Positions 1 through 7,408 of a stretch of 64,000 nucleotides of DNA are shown one piece after another. The stretch's first letter is position 1, and every line of letters begins with the position of its first letter. The position numbers were made by a program, and so were the translations under genes. The notes under the pieces were generated by a model. The model worked only from the letters and a program-made list of their open reading frames with translations. It was not told the DNA's origin and searched no databases. This DNA is from Micromonospora pisi (GTDB lineage Bacteria; Actinomycetota; Actinomycetes; Mycobacteriales; Micromonosporaceae), in NCBI RefSeq assembly GCF_003633685.1, contig NZ_RBKT01000001.1, positions 496,001-560,000 of the forward strand, in the 5' to 3' direction.

Positions 1-1
1 A

Positions 2-559
2 CAGGCACGGCAGATCGTCGAGGACGCCGTGGCGGCCTACGGCGGGCTCGACGTGGTCTACAACAACGCGGCCTCGCTCCGCTTCGGTTCGATGCCCGAT
101 TTCTCGGTCGAGGACTGGCGGGCCACGATAACAGGCGAACTCGACATCCCCTTCTTCGTGTCGAAGTTCGCCTGGCCGCACCTGGTCCGGCGCGGTGGCG
201 GCGTCATCATCAACGCCGCGTCGATGGCCGGCATGATCGGTGGCGAGGTTCCCCCGATGGTCGCGCACGCCGCCGCGAACGCCGGCATCATCGGCATGAC
301 CCGGCAACTCGCGCTCGAAGGCGCCCGCGACGGGATCCGGGTGGTGGCGGTCAGTCCCGGGCCCATCCTGACCCCGGCCAGCGAGCGCGACCTCGGGGAC
401 AACCAGGCCGCCCGGGCCGCGATCACCAGCAAGACGCTCGTCAAGCGCTTCGCCCGACCCGAGGAGGTCGTCGAACTGGTGGTCTTCCTCGCCTCCGACC
501 GGGCGGCGTACATCACCGGCGCGAACTACCCGGTCGACGGCGGCGCGACCGCCTGGTAG
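2..559 (+). CDS. SDR family oxidoreductase, C-terminal part (cut by window edge)
   Basis: The reading frame is open to the left edge, so the N-terminal Rossmann half with the TGxxxGxG motif lies outside the window. What remains has the SDR core: a YNNAA strand (the NNAG-like motif), an IINAASMAG strand carrying the catalytic Ser position, a VSPGPI turn after the fifth strand and the usual ending GANYPVDGGATAW. The usual active-site YxxxK is replaced: the AYSASKAG position reads AHAAANAG, giving His for Tyr and Asn for Lys. Classical SDRs are soluble NAD(P)-dependent dehydrogenases or reductases; without Tyr and Lys this member may be a weak or non-redox enzyme. It converges on the ketosynthase gene with a 23-bp gap. 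The substrate cannot be inferred. Confidence 0.85.
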   Translation, partial: QARQIVEDAVAAYGGLDVVYNNAASLRFGSMPDFSVEDWRATITGELDIPFFVSKFAWPHLVRRGGGVIINAASMAGMIGGEVPPMVAHAAANAGIIGMTRQLALEGARDGIRVVAVSPGPILTPASERDLGDNQAARAAITSKTLVKRFARPEEVVELVVFLASDRAAYITGANYPVDGGATAW

Positions 560-582
560 CACGGCCGGCGTGCAACCCGGCC

Positions 583-1818
583 CTAGGCGGCGGCGAAGAC
601 GAGGGAGACGTTCTGGCCGCCGAAGCCGAAGGAGTTGCAGACGGCGGCGTCGAGCCGCTGCTTACGCGGGGCGCCGGTGACCACGTCGAGCTTCACCTCG
701 GGGGCCAACTGGTCGAGGTTGAGCGTCGGCGGGATGACCCCGTTGGCAACCGACAGCAGCGTGACGATGCCCTCCACCGCGCCGGCCGCGCCGACCAGGT
801 GTCCCAGGCTGGACTTGGGGGCGGTGAGCAGCACGTCGTCGCCGAGCGCCCGCGTGATCGCGGCCGCCTCACCCACGTCGCCGACGACGGTTGAGGTGGC
901 GTGGCAGTTGACGTGCTTCACGTCCGACGGCTGGAGCCCCGCGTCGGCGACCGCGTTGAGGATCGCCCGGATCTGGCCGGCGCCGGTCGGGTCGGGGCCG
1001 GTGATGTGATGGGCGTCGGAGGTGATGCCGTATCCGGCGAGCCGGCCGAGCACCCTGGCCCCCCGGGCGGCGGCGAAGTCGGCCCGCTCCAGGACCACCA
1101 CCCCGGCGCCCTCACCGAGCACAAAACCGTCCCGGTCGACGTCGAACGGCCGGGAGGCACGCTCCGGGTCGTCGTTGCGCTTGGAGAGCGTACGGGCCTG
1201 GGCGAAGCCGGCGATCGTCAACGGCGCGATGGCGGCCTCCGCCCCACCGGCGATGACCACGTCGGCCTCGCCGGAACGGATCAGCCGGGCGGCGAGAGCG
1301 AGTGCCTCGGCACCGGAGGCGCAGGCGGAGACCGGGGTGTAGACGCCGGCGCGGGCGCCGAACTCCAGGCTGACCCAGGCGGCGGGTCCGTTCGGCATCA
1401 GCATCGGCACGGTCAGCGGGGAGATCCGGGCCGGCCCCTTCTCCTCCAGCAGGTCGTCCTGGTCGAGCAGGGTGTTGACGCCGCCGACGCCGGTGCCGAT
1501 CACCACCGCGAGGCGGATCGGGTCGACCTCGGGGCTGCCGGCGTCGGTCCATGCCTGCTGGGCGGCAACAAGCGCGGCCTGCTGGCAGCGGTCCATCCGG
1601 CGGGCCTGGACCCGGGGCAGCACCTCGGCCGGAGCGACTGCCATCGGGGCGGCGATCTTCGTCGGCAGGTCGTCGGCGTGCCCGAACGAGGCCACCAGGT
1701 CGTCGATCCGGCGTACGCCGGAACGTCCCGCGAGCAGTCCCTGCCACAGCGAGTCGACGTCTCCGCCGAACGGTGTGGTCGCGCCGAGCCCGGTGACGAC
1801 AACGTCCTGGGCGTTCAT
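583..1818 (-). CDS. Beta-ketoacyl-ACP synthase II-type ketosynthase (FabF-like)
   Basis: This 411-residue protein has the usual length of FabF/KAS II condensing enzymes, which join malonyl-ACP to an acyl thioester during fatty-acid or polyketide chain extension. The N-terminus reads VVVTGLGATTPFGG, the nucleophile Cys sits in SACASGAEA, and the two catalytic His occur in NCHATST and SSLGHLVGAAG. The protein ends with the typical NSFGFGGQNVSLVF. I chose the ATG at 1818 because GAGGAGG precedes it at good spacing; the frame stays open further upstream, but that stretch lies in the promoter and TetR region. It is transcribed divergently from a TetR gene across 70 bp containing a perfect palindrome, so repression by that TetR is likely. 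No acyl carrier protein gene adjoins it, so a housekeeping or lipid-tailoring role is possible. Confidence 0.9.
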   Translation of the reverse strand: MNAQDVVVTGLGATTPFGGDVDSLWQGLLAGRSGVRRIDDLVASFGHADDLPTKIAAPMAVAPAEVLPRVQARRMDRCQQAALVAAQQAWTDAGSPEVDPIRLAVVIGTGVGGVNTLLDQDDLLEEKGPARISPLTVPMLMPNGPAAWVSLEFGARAGVYTPVSACASGAEALALAARLIRSGEADVVIAGGAEAAIAPLTIAGFAQARTLSKRNDDPERASRPFDVDRDGFVLGEGAGVVVLERADFAAARGARVLGRLAGYGITSDAHHITGPDPTGAGQIRAILNAVADAGLQPSDVKHVNCHATSTVVGDVGEAAAITRALGDDVLLTAPKSSLGHLVGAAGAVEGIVTLLSVANGVIPPTLNLDQLAPEVKLDVVTGAPRKQRLDAAVCNSFGFGGQNVSLVFAAA

Positions 1819-1864
1819 GCTGGCCTCCTCGTGGCATGCGTGGTGTGAGGGCTTGCCGTCCCGT

Positions 1865-1883
1865 AGTTGTATCGCATACAACT
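1865..1883. promoter_or_regulatory. TetR operator-like perfect inverted repeat
   Basis: AGTTGTATCGCATACAACT is a perfect inverted repeat of two 8-bp arms around CGC. It lies in the 70-bp gap between the divergent ketosynthase and TetR genes, ending 5 bp before the TetR GTG start. TetR-family proteins usually bind such sites next to their own gene, so it probably controls both transcripts. Binding has not been shown. Confidence 0.7.
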
Positions 1884-1888
1884 TTAGG

Positions 1889-2524
1889 GTGTCCACCGCC
1901 GAATCGCAGCCCCGGTCCCCCGCCCCACCCCGCGACCGGGGGCGGCGTACCCGGGCGTTGCTGCTCGAACAGGCCGCGGCGCTCTTCGGTGAGCACGGCT
2001 TCGACTCGGTGAGCGTGGCCGGGATCGCGACCGCCGCCGGGGCCCACCCGAACCAGGTCACCTACTACTTCGGGTCCAAGGACGCGTTGTTCGTGCACGC
2101 CGCGTTCCTGCTGCTGCTGCGCGACGCCGAGCGCCTGGAGCCGGTCGGTCGCCGGCAGCGCACACCGGAGGCGTTCCGTACGGCGCTGGCGCGTACGGCG
2201 CTGGCACTGCCCGCCGTGCCGATCGCGATCCGGGCGATGTCCATCACCCGGCAACGGCCCGAACTGCGGCCGGTCGCCGAGCAGAACCTGACCCTCCTGT
2301 TCCACCAGGCGCAGCGCTACCTCACCGCGATCCTGGAACTGCACGACTGGGTGATCGACCGACCCGCCGACGTCGAGACCCGCACCTTCTGGAGCGCGGT
2401 ACTCGGGGCACGACTGATCTCGGAATCCGGCTTCGGCGGCCGATCCAGCGACATCGACCTCGCCGGGGTGCTCACCATCCGCCGCCGGGGTGCCGCCTAC
2501 GATCCCGGGGGTGACCGTCATTGA
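1889..2524 (+). CDS. TetR/AcrR family transcriptional regulator
   Basis: This 211-residue protein has an N-terminal TetR DNA-binding domain at about residues 13-60: the LLEQAAALFGEHGFDSVSV helix, then IATAAG and NQVTYYFGSKDALF, the hallmark recognition helix with YYxFxxK spacing. The rest is a helical ligand and dimerisation domain without an identifiable ligand. The GTG at 1889 has no Shine-Dalgarno sequence and lies 5 bp after the palindrome, so the transcript may be leaderless or nearly so. The frame is open far upstream, but that stretch runs antisense to the ketosynthase gene. It is divergent from that gene, which makes the ketosynthase the best candidate target. The last 14 bp overlap the proposed Nudix start, suggesting co-transcription. 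Confidence 0.88.
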   Translation: MSTAESQPRSPAPPRDRGRRTRALLLEQAAALFGEHGFDSVSVAGIATAAGAHPNQVTYYFGSKDALFVHAAFLLLLRDAERLEPVGRRQRTPEAFRTALARTALALPAVPIAIRAMSITRQRPELRPVAEQNLTLLFHQAQRYLTAILELHDWVIDRPADVETRTFWSAVLGARLISESGFGGRSSDIDLAGVLTIRRRGAAYDPGGDRH

Positions 2525-2909
2525 CAAGATCGCCTGGATCCGGATCGAGAACCACGCCATTCTCAGCACCCGCAGCCACGGCAAGGACGTCTACTACCTG
2601 CCCGGCGGCAAGCGTGAGCCCGGCGAGAGCGACCTCGCCACGCTTCTCCGCGAGATCGACGAGGAACTCGGCGTCGCCATCACGCCAGAGACGGTCACCC
2701 CAGCCGGCGTCTTCGAGGCCCAGGCGCACGGCCACCACGCGGGTACGACGGTCCGGATGACCTGCTACACCGCCGACTACCAGGGCACCCCCACGGCCAG
2801 CAGCGAGATCGCCGAGGTGAACTGGCTCGGATACGCCGACCGGCACCGGGTGTCCACCGTGGACCAGATCATTTTCGACCGGCTGTACGAGCAGGGCCAG
2901 CTCCGCTGA
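2511..2909 (+). CDS. Nudix hydrolase
   Basis: This is a compact single-domain Nudix protein of about 132 residues. It carries a complete Nudix box, Gx5Ex7REUxEExGU, spanning the second Gly of LPGGKREPGE to DEELGV; the box binds Mg and cleaves a nucleoside diphosphate linked to another moiety. The YYLPGGK approach and the late AEVNWLGY strand fit the small MutT-like class. The exact substrate, for example an oxidised nucleotide or nucleotide sugar, cannot be read from sequence. GTG at 2511 is taken as start because it leaves a normal N-terminus (TVIDKIAWI); GTG at 2490 would add seven residues. The start overlaps the end of the TetR gene. A strong hairpin follows the stop. Confidence 0.88.
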   Translation: MTVIDKIAWIRIENHAILSTRSHGKDVYYLPGGKREPGESDLATLLREIDEELGVAITPETVTPAGVFEAQAHGHHAGTTVRMTCYTADYQGTPTASSEIAEVNWLGYADRHRVSTVDQIIFDRLYEQGQLR

Positions 2910-2963
2910 CCCCGCTCGACCAACCCGCACCCGCCGTACGGCGGCGGTAGGCCCCGGAAACGC

Positions 2964-2996
2964 CGTACGGCTCCGGGGAGGCCCCGGAGCCGTACG
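2964..2996. terminator. Bidirectional hairpin terminator
   Basis: A perfect 15-bp stem (CGTACGGCTCCGGGG with its complement) around an AGG loop lies between the convergent Nudix and lipoprotein genes. There is no clear T-tract, as is usual in high-GC actinomycetes. Confidence 0.75.
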
Positions 2997-3014
2997 AGAG
3001 GTACGTGCGAGAGG

Positions 3015-3836
3015 TCAGCCCTGCAGGCCCTTCAGCAGGTCGGCGAAGTCGGCCGTCTCGGCTGCGGGCGGCACGTCGATGGTCACCGGCTTGTTGAAGT
3101 CGGTGAAGTTGACGACCATGTCGTTCGCGTCGTTGAGGAAGGAACGCCCCCGGCGAACCTGGTACTGCTCGTCGATCCAGAGCTCGGTCTTGACCTCCTT
3201 GACACCGAGCTTGGTGATCATCTTCTCGGTCGCCGCACGGACCGACTCGGGGAACGCCGCGAGGTAGGGGGCGACCGGCATGGTCACCGCGTAGTGGACG
3301 GTCTGCGCGCCGTTCACCGCTTCCTCGCCGACGACGGTGACCGTCTCCGCGGTGAGGAGCGGCTTGAGCTGCATGGCCGGATCGATGTCGTCGACGACGT
3401 TCGTCATCGCCTCGACCCCGGCCTCACCAGCCGCCGACGAATCAATCTTGAACCACTTCTTACCGCCCATATCGGCCTGGTCGGCCGCCGGGACCTGGAT
3501 GTAGAAGGCGGTGCCGATCACCCGTACGGTGGTCGTTCCCTCCTTCGGGTCCTCGACCGTGACCTCTGCCTTACGCTCACTGCCGAGAGCGACGGTTCCG
3601 GCTCCCTTGACGGCCTCGCCCTCCTGCTTGCCCTCCATCGCGATGGTCAGCGAGGTCGTCTTACCAGCGGCGTCCGCCGCCTTCTGAATCGAGCCCTTGG
3701 CATCGCTGGCCATCAGTGCCAGTCCGCTCGGCTTTTCCTCGACGGTGGACGGAGCGTCCTTCGAGCCACAGGCCGCGAGGCCGAGCACCGCGAGCGCGGA
3801 GACGGTCAGGACAGCGCTGTTCTTCCAACGTGCCAC
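3015..3836 (-). CDS. Secreted lipoprotein, LppX/LprAFG-like
   Basis: The 273-residue product begins with a lipoprotein signal peptide: a short basic start (ARWKN), a hydrophobic stretch and the lipobox LAAC at about residues 19-22, so it should be diacylated and anchored on the outer face of the membrane. The mature part alternates beta strands carrying many charged residues, with a conserved-looking WFKID stretch, a KTELWIDEQYQVRR strand and a VVNFTDFNKPVTIDVP end. This is the layout of LolA-like lipoprotein families such as LppX_LprAFG, which carry lipids or lipoglycans. The family call is by overall pattern only. GTG at 3836 is chosen for its GGGGGAA ribosome site; an ATG 39 bp upstream would add 13 residues. 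It converges on the Nudix gene. Confidence 0.72.
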   Translation of the reverse strand: MARWKNSAVLTVSALAVLGLAACGSKDAPSTVEEKPSGLALMASDAKGSIQKAADAAGKTTSLTIAMEGKQEGEAVKGAGTVALGSERKAEVTVEDPKEGTTTVRVIGTAFYIQVPAADQADMGGKKWFKIDSSAAGEAGVEAMTNVVDDIDPAMQLKPLLTAETVTVVGEEAVNGAQTVHYAVTMPVAPYLAAFPESVRAATEKMITKLGVKEVKTELWIDEQYQVRRGRSFLNDANDMVVNFTDFNKPVTIDVPPAAETADFADLLKGLQG

Positions 3837-4025
3837 GAGAAAAGTTCCCCCGATGTGATGGGTGGTGTCGTACATGGGCAGCGCACTCTAACCCACCCCA
3901 CCGACACGACTCACGTGGATTCCGCCGCCCCGGTCCGGCCGCCGGCTTCGGCTGAGGTTTCCCGAGGAAGGTCGAGGGGTAGCAGGAGCCACGACCGGCC
4001 GTATCGGAAACACCAGGGGGTTCAG

Positions 4026-4526
4026 ATGTCAACCGACGCTCTTGTTCTCTTGAAGGAGGACCACAAGGAAATCCGGGCATTGTTCAACGAGTTCCAGCAG
4101 GCCGGCGAGAACGCCACAAAGAAGAAGGGCGCAATTGTCGAGCGCATTCTTGAGGCGTTGACCGTGCACACGTACATCGAGAACGAGTGCATGTACCCGG
4201 AGACCCGGAAGCTGCTGCCCGACCTCGAGGACGACGTGCTCGAATCGTACGAGGAACACCATGTGGCCGACGTACTCTGCCTGGAACTCGCCGCGATGAA
4301 GCCGGAGGACGAGCGCTTCGACGCCAAGACCATGGTGCTGATCGAGAACGTCACCCACCACATTGAGGAAGAGGAAGAGGAATGGTTCCCGAAGGTGCGT
4401 GAGGGGCTCGGCCGGAAGAAGTTGCAGGAGATCGGCGAGCGCATGATCGAACTGCGCGAGCAGGCGCCCCGGAAGCCGACCGATCCGAAGGCGATGAAGA
4501 AGGCGGTGGACGCGGCGACCGCCTGA
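4026..4526 (+). CDS. Hemerythrin HHE-domain protein
   Basis: This 166-residue soluble protein is a four-helix hemerythrin-like bundle. Likely di-iron ligands are visible in order: KEDHKEI near residue 13, HTYIENE with the following EC, EEHHVAD in the third helix and THHIEEEEEEWFP in the fourth. Hemerythrin-like proteins bind oxygen, nitric oxide or iron, and in actinomycetes often act in stress responses. An acidic run in helix four and a basic C-terminal tail (KPTDPKAMKK) are notable. The ATG follows AGGGGG at suitable spacing. It stands 34 bp before the LLM oxidoreductase gene, so the two may be co-transcribed, and is divergent from the lipoprotein gene across about 190 bp. Confidence 0.9.
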   Translation: MSTDALVLLKEDHKEIRALFNEFQQAGENATKKKGAIVERILEALTVHTYIENECMYPETRKLLPDLEDDVLESYEEHHVADVLCLELAAMKPEDERFDAKTMVLIENVTHHIEEEEEEWFPKVREGLGRKKLQEIGERMIELREQAPRKPTDPKAMKKAVDAATA

Positions 4527-4560
4527 TCGCCGGTCCACGCCGCTATTTCAGGGAGTAACG

Positions 4561-5523
4561 ATGCGCATCGGATATTTTCTCTCCAGCGAGGAGTACACCC
4601 CCGCCGAGCTGCTGGAGCAGGCGCGCGGCGCCGAACGGGCCGGCTTCGAGGCGCTGTGGATCTCCGACCACTTCCACCCCTGGGTCGACGCCCAGGGACA
4701 GAGTCCGTTCGTCTGGTCCACGATCGGCGCACTCAGCCAGGTCTGCCGGCTGCCCGTCACCACCGCCGTCACCTGCCCGACCGTACGCATCCACCCGGCG
4801 ATCATCGCCCAGGCGGCGGCGACCAGCGCGGTGATGCACGAGGGTCGCTTCGTACTCGGCGTCGGCAGCGGCGAGGCGCTAAACGAGCACATTCTCGGTG
4901 ACGCCTGGCCGAGCGCGGACGTACGCCTGGAGATGCTGGAGGAGTCCGTCGAGCTGATCCGCGAGCTGTGGAAGGGCGAGTTCACCAACCACCACGGCAA
5001 GCACTACACGGTGGAGAACGCCCGGATCTACACCCAGCCGGAGACTCCCCCGCCCATCTACGTCTCCGGCTTCGGGCCCAGGGCCGTGGACCTGGCCGCC
5101 CGGATCGGCGACGGCTACATGAGCACCATGCCGGACGGGGACCTGGTCAAGCGGTTCCGTGACGGTGGTGGCGGGAACAAGCCGTGCCAGGCCGGCTTCA
5201 AGGCGGCGTACGCGAGCAGCGAGGCCGAGGGCGCGCGGATCGCGTACGAGCGCTGGCCGAACTCCGGGGTGCCGGGCGAACTGTCCCAGGTGCTGCCCTC
5301 GCCCCGGCACTTCGAGCAGGCCGCCGAACTGGTCACCGAGGAGATGGTGCGCAAGGCGTTCGTCTGCGGCAACGATCCGGACGCCCACCTGGAGATGATC
5401 GACCAGTACGCCAAGGCGGGCTTCGACGAGGTCTACGTCGCCAACACCGGCCCGCACTACCAGGGCCTGTTCGACCTCTACGCCGAGCGGGTGCTGCCGG
5501 CGGTGCGGGACCAGCGACGCTGA
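4561..5523 (+). CDS. F420-dependent LLM-class oxidoreductase (FGD-like)
   Basis: The 320-residue protein is a luciferase-like TIM barrel. It starts MRIGYFLSSEEY and has the EALWISDHFHPW segment typical of the F420-dependent glucose-6-phosphate dehydrogenase branch, the TAVTCPTVRIHPAIIAQAAAT strand-helix, and GRFVLGVGSGEALNEH, which positions the cofactor. The end KAGFDEVYVANTGP also matches this family. Members transfer hydride between reduced or oxidised F420 and a substrate; the physiological substrate of this subgroup is often unknown. AGGGAG precedes the ATG. It lies between a hemerythrin and a small DUF4235 membrane protein in one orientation, hinting at a stress or redox group. A possible F420-0 transporter is encoded about 15 kb away. 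Confidence 0.88.
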   Translation: MRIGYFLSSEEYTPAELLEQARGAERAGFEALWISDHFHPWVDAQGQSPFVWSTIGALSQVCRLPVTTAVTCPTVRIHPAIIAQAAATSAVMHEGRFVLGVGSGEALNEHILGDAWPSADVRLEMLEESVELIRELWKGEFTNHHGKHYTVENARIYTQPETPPPIYVSGFGPRAVDLAARIGDGYMSTMPDGDLVKRFRDGGGGNKPCQAGFKAAYASSEAEGARIAYERWPNSGVPGELSQVLPSPRHFEQAAELVTEEMVRKAFVCGNDPDAHLEMIDQYAKAGFDEVYVANTGPHYQGLFDLYAERVLPAVRDQRR

Positions 5524-5545
5524 CGGCGTCAGGGAGGTGATGAGA

Positions 5546-5818
5546 ATGGGCAAGGGCATCAACCGGCTCGCCTACAAACCGGTGGGCCTCCTGCTCGGTG
5601 TCGCGGCCGGTGCGGTCGCCGGGATGGTCTTCAAGCAGGTGTGGAAGACGGCTGCCGGTGACGACGACGCGCCGAACGCCACGGACGAGGAGCGGGGCTG
5701 GGGCGAGATCCTGGCCGCCGCCGCACTTCAGGGAGCCATTTTCGCGGTGGTGAAGGCGGCCGTCGACCGCAGCGGCGCGGTCGCCGTACGCCGAGCCACC
5801 GGCAACTGGCCCACCTGA
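5546..5818 (+). CDS. DUF4235 small membrane protein
   Basis: This 90-residue protein has a Gly/Ala-rich hydrophobic segment after a short basic start (LAYKPVGLLLGVAAGAVAG), a polar acidic middle (GDDDAPNATDEERGWGEI) and a second amphipathic or hydrophobic helix (AALQGAIFAVVKAAVDR). This matches the DUF4235 family, common in actinomycetes and without a known function. The start is the ATG at 5546, eight bases after AGGGAGG; in-frame GTG and ATG codons at 5537 and 5540 are too close to that site. It follows the LLM gene by 22 bp and is closed by a strong terminator. Confidence 0.82.
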   Translation: MGKGINRLAYKPVGLLLGVAAGAVAGMVFKQVWKTAAGDDDAPNATDEERGWGEILAAAALQGAIFAVVKAAVDRSGAVAVRRATGNWPT

Positions 5819-5822
5819 GGGT

Positions 5823-5871
5823 AAGGAAGGGCCCCCTCCTATCGCATTCTGTATAGGAGGGGGCCCTTCTT
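5823..5871. terminator. GGGCCC-rich hairpin terminator
   Basis: The arms AAGGGCCCCCTCCTAT and their exact complement (5827-5842 and 5853-5868) flank a 10-base loop, with further pairing outside, and the right arm runs into TTCTTAA. It lies between the convergent DUF4235 and DUF2188 genes. From general familiarity, GGGCCC-rich hairpins of this style are frequent in Micromonospora-type genomes. Confidence 0.8.
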
Positions 5872-5897
5872 AACGCCCGCACACGGCGGCCGGCGTC

Positions 5898-6119
5898 TCA
5901 GCCCTTCGGCGGGTACGGGTCGTCCTGGTAGGTGTACTCGGTCTCGACCCGCCCGTCGGCGGTGTGCAGGACCAGCTGGCTCGGCTGGTTCGCGCGGGCG
6001 GCCTCCCGGCCCTTGTCGACGGCCTCCTGTTTGGTGGCATACGTGCCGAACCCGCGTGATCCCTGTTCGATCTTCCAGCGACCACCATCGGGTACGACGT
6101 GAAATTCGCTGCGGCTCAT
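5898..6119 (-). CDS. DUF2188 domain protein
   Basis: This 73-residue protein consists of one DUF2188 unit: FHVVPDGGRWKIEQ, an aromatic turn, ATKQEAVDKGREAA forming a helix, and a final strand SQLVLHTADGRVETEYTY. The family is small and widespread, folds as a compact beta-alpha-beta unit and has no assigned biochemical role. The ATG at 6119 is followed at once by SRSEFHV, giving the normal family N-terminus. It is monocistronic, facing the terminator shared with the DUF4235 gene. Confidence 0.85.
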   Translation of the reverse strand: MSRSEFHVVPDGGRWKIEQGSRGFGTYATKQEAVDKGREAARANQPSQLVLHTADGRVETEYTYQDDPYPPKG

Positions 6120-6240
6120 CGCGCCTCCTCACCAGGGTTTTGAGATCATCGATCCCTTACTTCCTACCCCGGCGTCCCTGGCTCAAACGACCGTGGCACC
6201 GCACGTCGACCACGACGGCACCGCGCGCCCAGCTCGCGTC

Positions 6241-7221
6241 TCAGGCCGAGAGGAAATCGATCACGGCGCGTTCGGCCGCCGTCCGGGACGCCGCCGGGGC
6301 GATGTCGGCGGTTCGCCCGTCGAGATACCGGTCGATGATCCTGGGGTCGACGTAGGAGGCGCGGGCGACGGCGGGAGTGTTTCCCAACAGCTCGGCGACC
6401 TCGCGCATCACCTCGGCGACGACCCGTCGACGGCGCGCCGACGATCGTGACGGCTCCGTCTCGGCCAGTCGCCGGCAGGTGCGCAGTGTCGCGTGCCAGG
6501 TCCGGAAGTCCTTCGCGGTCATCGCCACGCCACACGAGCCGCGCAGGTAGTCGTTGACGTCGTCGGCGTGCACGTCGTGCCAGCGGCGCCCCTCCCAGTA
6601 ACCGAAGAGCCGGTCGGCGTCGCGGCGACGACGGCGCAGATCCCGTAGCACCCGACAGACCTCGGGGTCGGTGATCCGGCGTACCTGCTCGATCCCACCC
6701 TTGCCGGTGAACTCCAGCACCACGCAACCGCTACGGCCCCGTACGTGCTCGGGGCGCAGGGTGGTCACGCCGTACGTCGGGTCGTCGCCGGTCGCGTACT
6801 CGTCGCCGCCGACCCGGAACATCCCGAGGTCGAGCAGACGCACCACAGCGGCCAGTACCCGGGACCGGGTGAGCCCCCGTCCGGCGAGGTCACGAGAGAC
6901 CCTGCGGCGTACCGCCGGTAGTCGACGGGCGACCGCCAGGACGTGCGCGTACTTGGCTTTGTCCCGGTCGTCGCGCCAGCGCGGGTGGTAAAGGTACTGC
7001 TTGCGCCCGGCCGCGTCGATTCCGGTGGCCTGGAGGTGTCCACGGGGGTCGGGGCAGATCCACACGTCCCGCCAGGCCGGTGGGATGGCCAGTTCACGCA
7101 ACCGACGCAACTCGGCCGGGTCACGAAGGGGTCGGCGGTCATTGTCGAGGAAGCTGACCCCACGGCCGCGTACGCGCCGGGTGTAACCGGGCTTCGTCTG
7201 GTCGGTACGCCGAAGCCGCAT
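6241..7221 (-). CDS. Type IB DNA topoisomerase (poxvirus-like)
   Basis: The 326-residue protein relaxes supercoils by cutting one strand through a 3'-phosphotyrosine. It has the N-terminal beta-rich domain of bacterial and viral IB enzymes (GVSFLDNDRRPL, IPPAWRDVWICPDPRGHLQATGID, KQYLYHPRW) and the catalytic domain with FRVGGDEY, GVTTLRPEHV, the KGGIEQ strand carrying the catalytic Lys, KDFRTWHAT, and the nucleophile Tyr at about residue 290 in ARASYVDPR. All key positions look intact. The ATG at 7221 begins MRLRRTDQT; the frame stays open 100 codons upstream, but that region is the divergent promoter and overlaps the GT87 start. Such enzymes are scattered accessory topoisomerases in actinomycetes. 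Confidence 0.9.
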   Translation of the reverse strand: MRLRRTDQTKPGYTRRVRGRGVSFLDNDRRPLRDPAELRRLRELAIPPAWRDVWICPDPRGHLQATGIDAAGRKQYLYHPRWRDDRDKAKYAHVLAVARRLPAVRRRVSRDLAGRGLTRSRVLAAVVRLLDLGMFRVGGDEYATGDDPTYGVTTLRPEHVRGRSGCVVLEFTGKGGIEQVRRITDPEVCRVLRDLRRRRRDADRLFGYWEGRRWHDVHADDVNDYLRGSCGVAMTAKDFRTWHATLRTCRRLAETEPSRSSARRRRVVAEVMREVAELLGNTPAVARASYVDPRIIDRYLDGRTADIAPAASRTAAERAVIDFLSA

Positions 7222-7408
7222 CGCCCACCACTCCCCCGGGTCGCTTCCCCGACCCACCTGACGATCTTGCGCCTGCGGTACCCGGATCGTCGGCACGGCA
7301 AACCACGATGAATCGTCCCTGGTCACCCCGTGATCGGCGAACCCCCGGTCTTGCCACAGATGCGTCTCGATCCCCGGACCCCGGCGGCTCGTTCGGTAAC
7401 CTGAGCCG

